DNA of 13,770 nucleotides from SG8-41 sp035456985 (GTDB lineage Bacteria > Pseudomonadota > Gammaproteobacteria > Burkholderiales > SG8-41): contig DATICE010000060.1 in assembly GCA_035456985.1 (NCBI GenBank), positions 1 to 13,770 of the forward strand. The letters run 5' to 3'. Below are positions 13,187-13,770 of this stretch, in pieces (the first letter of the stretch is position 1; every line of letters starts with the position of its first letter). Below the pieces are notes generated by a model. The model did no database searches. It was given only the letters and a program-made list of their open reading frames with translations, and was not told the origin of the DNA. The position numbers and the translations under genes were made by a program.

Positions 13187-13770
13187 ATGCGCGAAGACGT
13201 CCAGGACGCCATCAGCCGCGTCGATCAGAAGCGCCTGTGGGCCCGCCTCATGGAGATGGCGCGGATCGGCGCCATTCCGGGCAACGGCGTCAACCGTGCG
13301 GCGTTTTCCCGGGAAGACATCGCGGCGCGGAAGATCCTCATCTCCTGGGCGCACGCGCATAACTTCGCCGTGGCCATGGACGCGATCGGCAATCTCTTCA
13401 TCCGGCGCGCCGGAGCCGATCCGCGCGCGGCGCCGGTGATGACCGGCAGCCACATGGATAGCCAGCCGCGCGGCGGGCGTTTCGACGGCATCTACGGCGT
13501 GCTGGCGGGCCTCGAAGCGCTCGAAGCAATCGAGGAAGCGGGCCTTGCGACGCGCCGCCCGATCGAGCTCGTCGCGTGGAGCAACGAGGAGGGCGGGCGC
13601 TTCCCCCCCTGCACCATGGGCTCAGCGGTCTACACCGGAGCGAAATCGCTGGGGGAATTGCTCGAAGTCAAGGACAACGAGGGCATCACGCTCAAGGATG
13701 CGCTGGCGCAGACGCTCGCCGCCACGCCGGCGGCTGAAAAGCGCGAAATGAATGTGCCTGCCGCCGCCTA
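13187..13770 (+). CDS. M20 family Zn-hydrolase, carbamoylase/allantoate amidohydrolase-like (partial)
   Basis: The first 194 residues of an M20/M28-type metallohydrolase of the hydantoinase/carbamoylase group; the C-terminal half lies beyond the right edge. Motifs: GSHMDSQPRGGRFDGIYGVLAGLEAL (from residue 87), with metal ligand His89 and bridging Asp100, and WSNEEGGRFPPCTMGS (from 131), with catalytic Glu134 and metal ligand Glu135. These match N-carbamoyl-L-amino-acid hydrolase, beta-ureidopropionase and allantoate amidohydrolase, which split C-N bonds in ureido acids and release ammonia and CO2. The start ATG 13187 (MREDVQDAISRVDQKRLW) fits the family N terminus, though no clear ribosome site precedes it. 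It is divergent from the CodA-like gene, with starts 87 bp apart, suggesting a shared ureide or pyrimidine-type catabolic function. The exact substrate is undetermined. Confidence 0.9.
   Translation, partial: MREDVQDAISRVDQKRLWARLMEMARIGAIPGNGVNRAAFSREDIAARKILISWAHAHNFAVAMDAIGNLFIRRAGADPRAAPVMTGSHMDSQPRGGRFDGIYGVLAGLEALEAIEEAGLATRRPIELVAWSNEEGGRFPPCTMGSAVYTGAKSLGELLEVKDNEGITLKDALAQTLAATPAAEKREMNVPAAA

Overview
The window is GC-rich, gene-dense bacterial chromosome and looks like a betaproteobacterium (Burkholderiales/Nitrosomonadales type). This is an inference from base composition and gene order: orn divergent from an M48 protease, then a pterin dehydratase and rsgA, with a DUF6494-type small gene coupled to pgi. 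I cannot name a species. No tRNA, rRNA, CRISPR, transposase or phage gene was seen.

Layout. (1) 1-2422, minus strand: a three-gene NrtA/NrtB/NrtD-type ABC import operon (binding protein, permease, start of the ATPase, which runs off the left edge). Its upstream region (2423-2773) carries what looks like a complete nitrogen-regulated sigma-54 promoter: a -24/-12 element, an IHF-like site and two GCAC-N7-GTGC NtrC-type sites 20 bp apart. (2) 2774-4393, plus: an ArnT/PMT-like membrane glycosyltransferase without recognisable partner genes. (3) 4550-5740, plus: an acetyl-CoA acetyltransferase with its own sigma-70-like promoter and an intrinsic terminator. (4) 5831-6559, minus: an EI24/CysZ-like membrane protein, divergent from pgi. 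(5) 6636-8479, plus: pgi translationally coupled to a 68-residue DUF6494-type protein. (6) 8612-9157, minus: oligoribonuclease, divergent from (7) a plus-strand operon 9229-11749 of Ste24-like protease, pterin-4a-carbinolamine dehydratase and RsgA. (8) 11858-13770: a divergent pair of amide/ureide hydrolases, a cytosine-deaminase-like amidohydrolase (minus) and an M20 carbamoylase/allantoate-amidohydrolase-like enzyme (plus, cut by the right edge).

The window is mostly housekeeping genes framed by nitrogen-acquisition genes at both ends: a putatively NtrC-controlled importer on the left and a ureide/cyclic-amide hydrolase pair on the right. Whether the two ends cooperate cannot be shown from this sequence.

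The least expected features are: the sigma-54/IHF/NtrC architecture; a heptamer-based repeat that fills one convergent intergenic gap as a 126-bp interrupted palindrome and recurs at another gap, where it supplies the stop codon of the EI24 gene; a CodA-like amidohydrolase in which three catalytic acids are replaced; and a cysteine-containing prefix ahead of the Tat signal of the binding protein. I saw no defence system, mobile element or clearly novel gene cluster.
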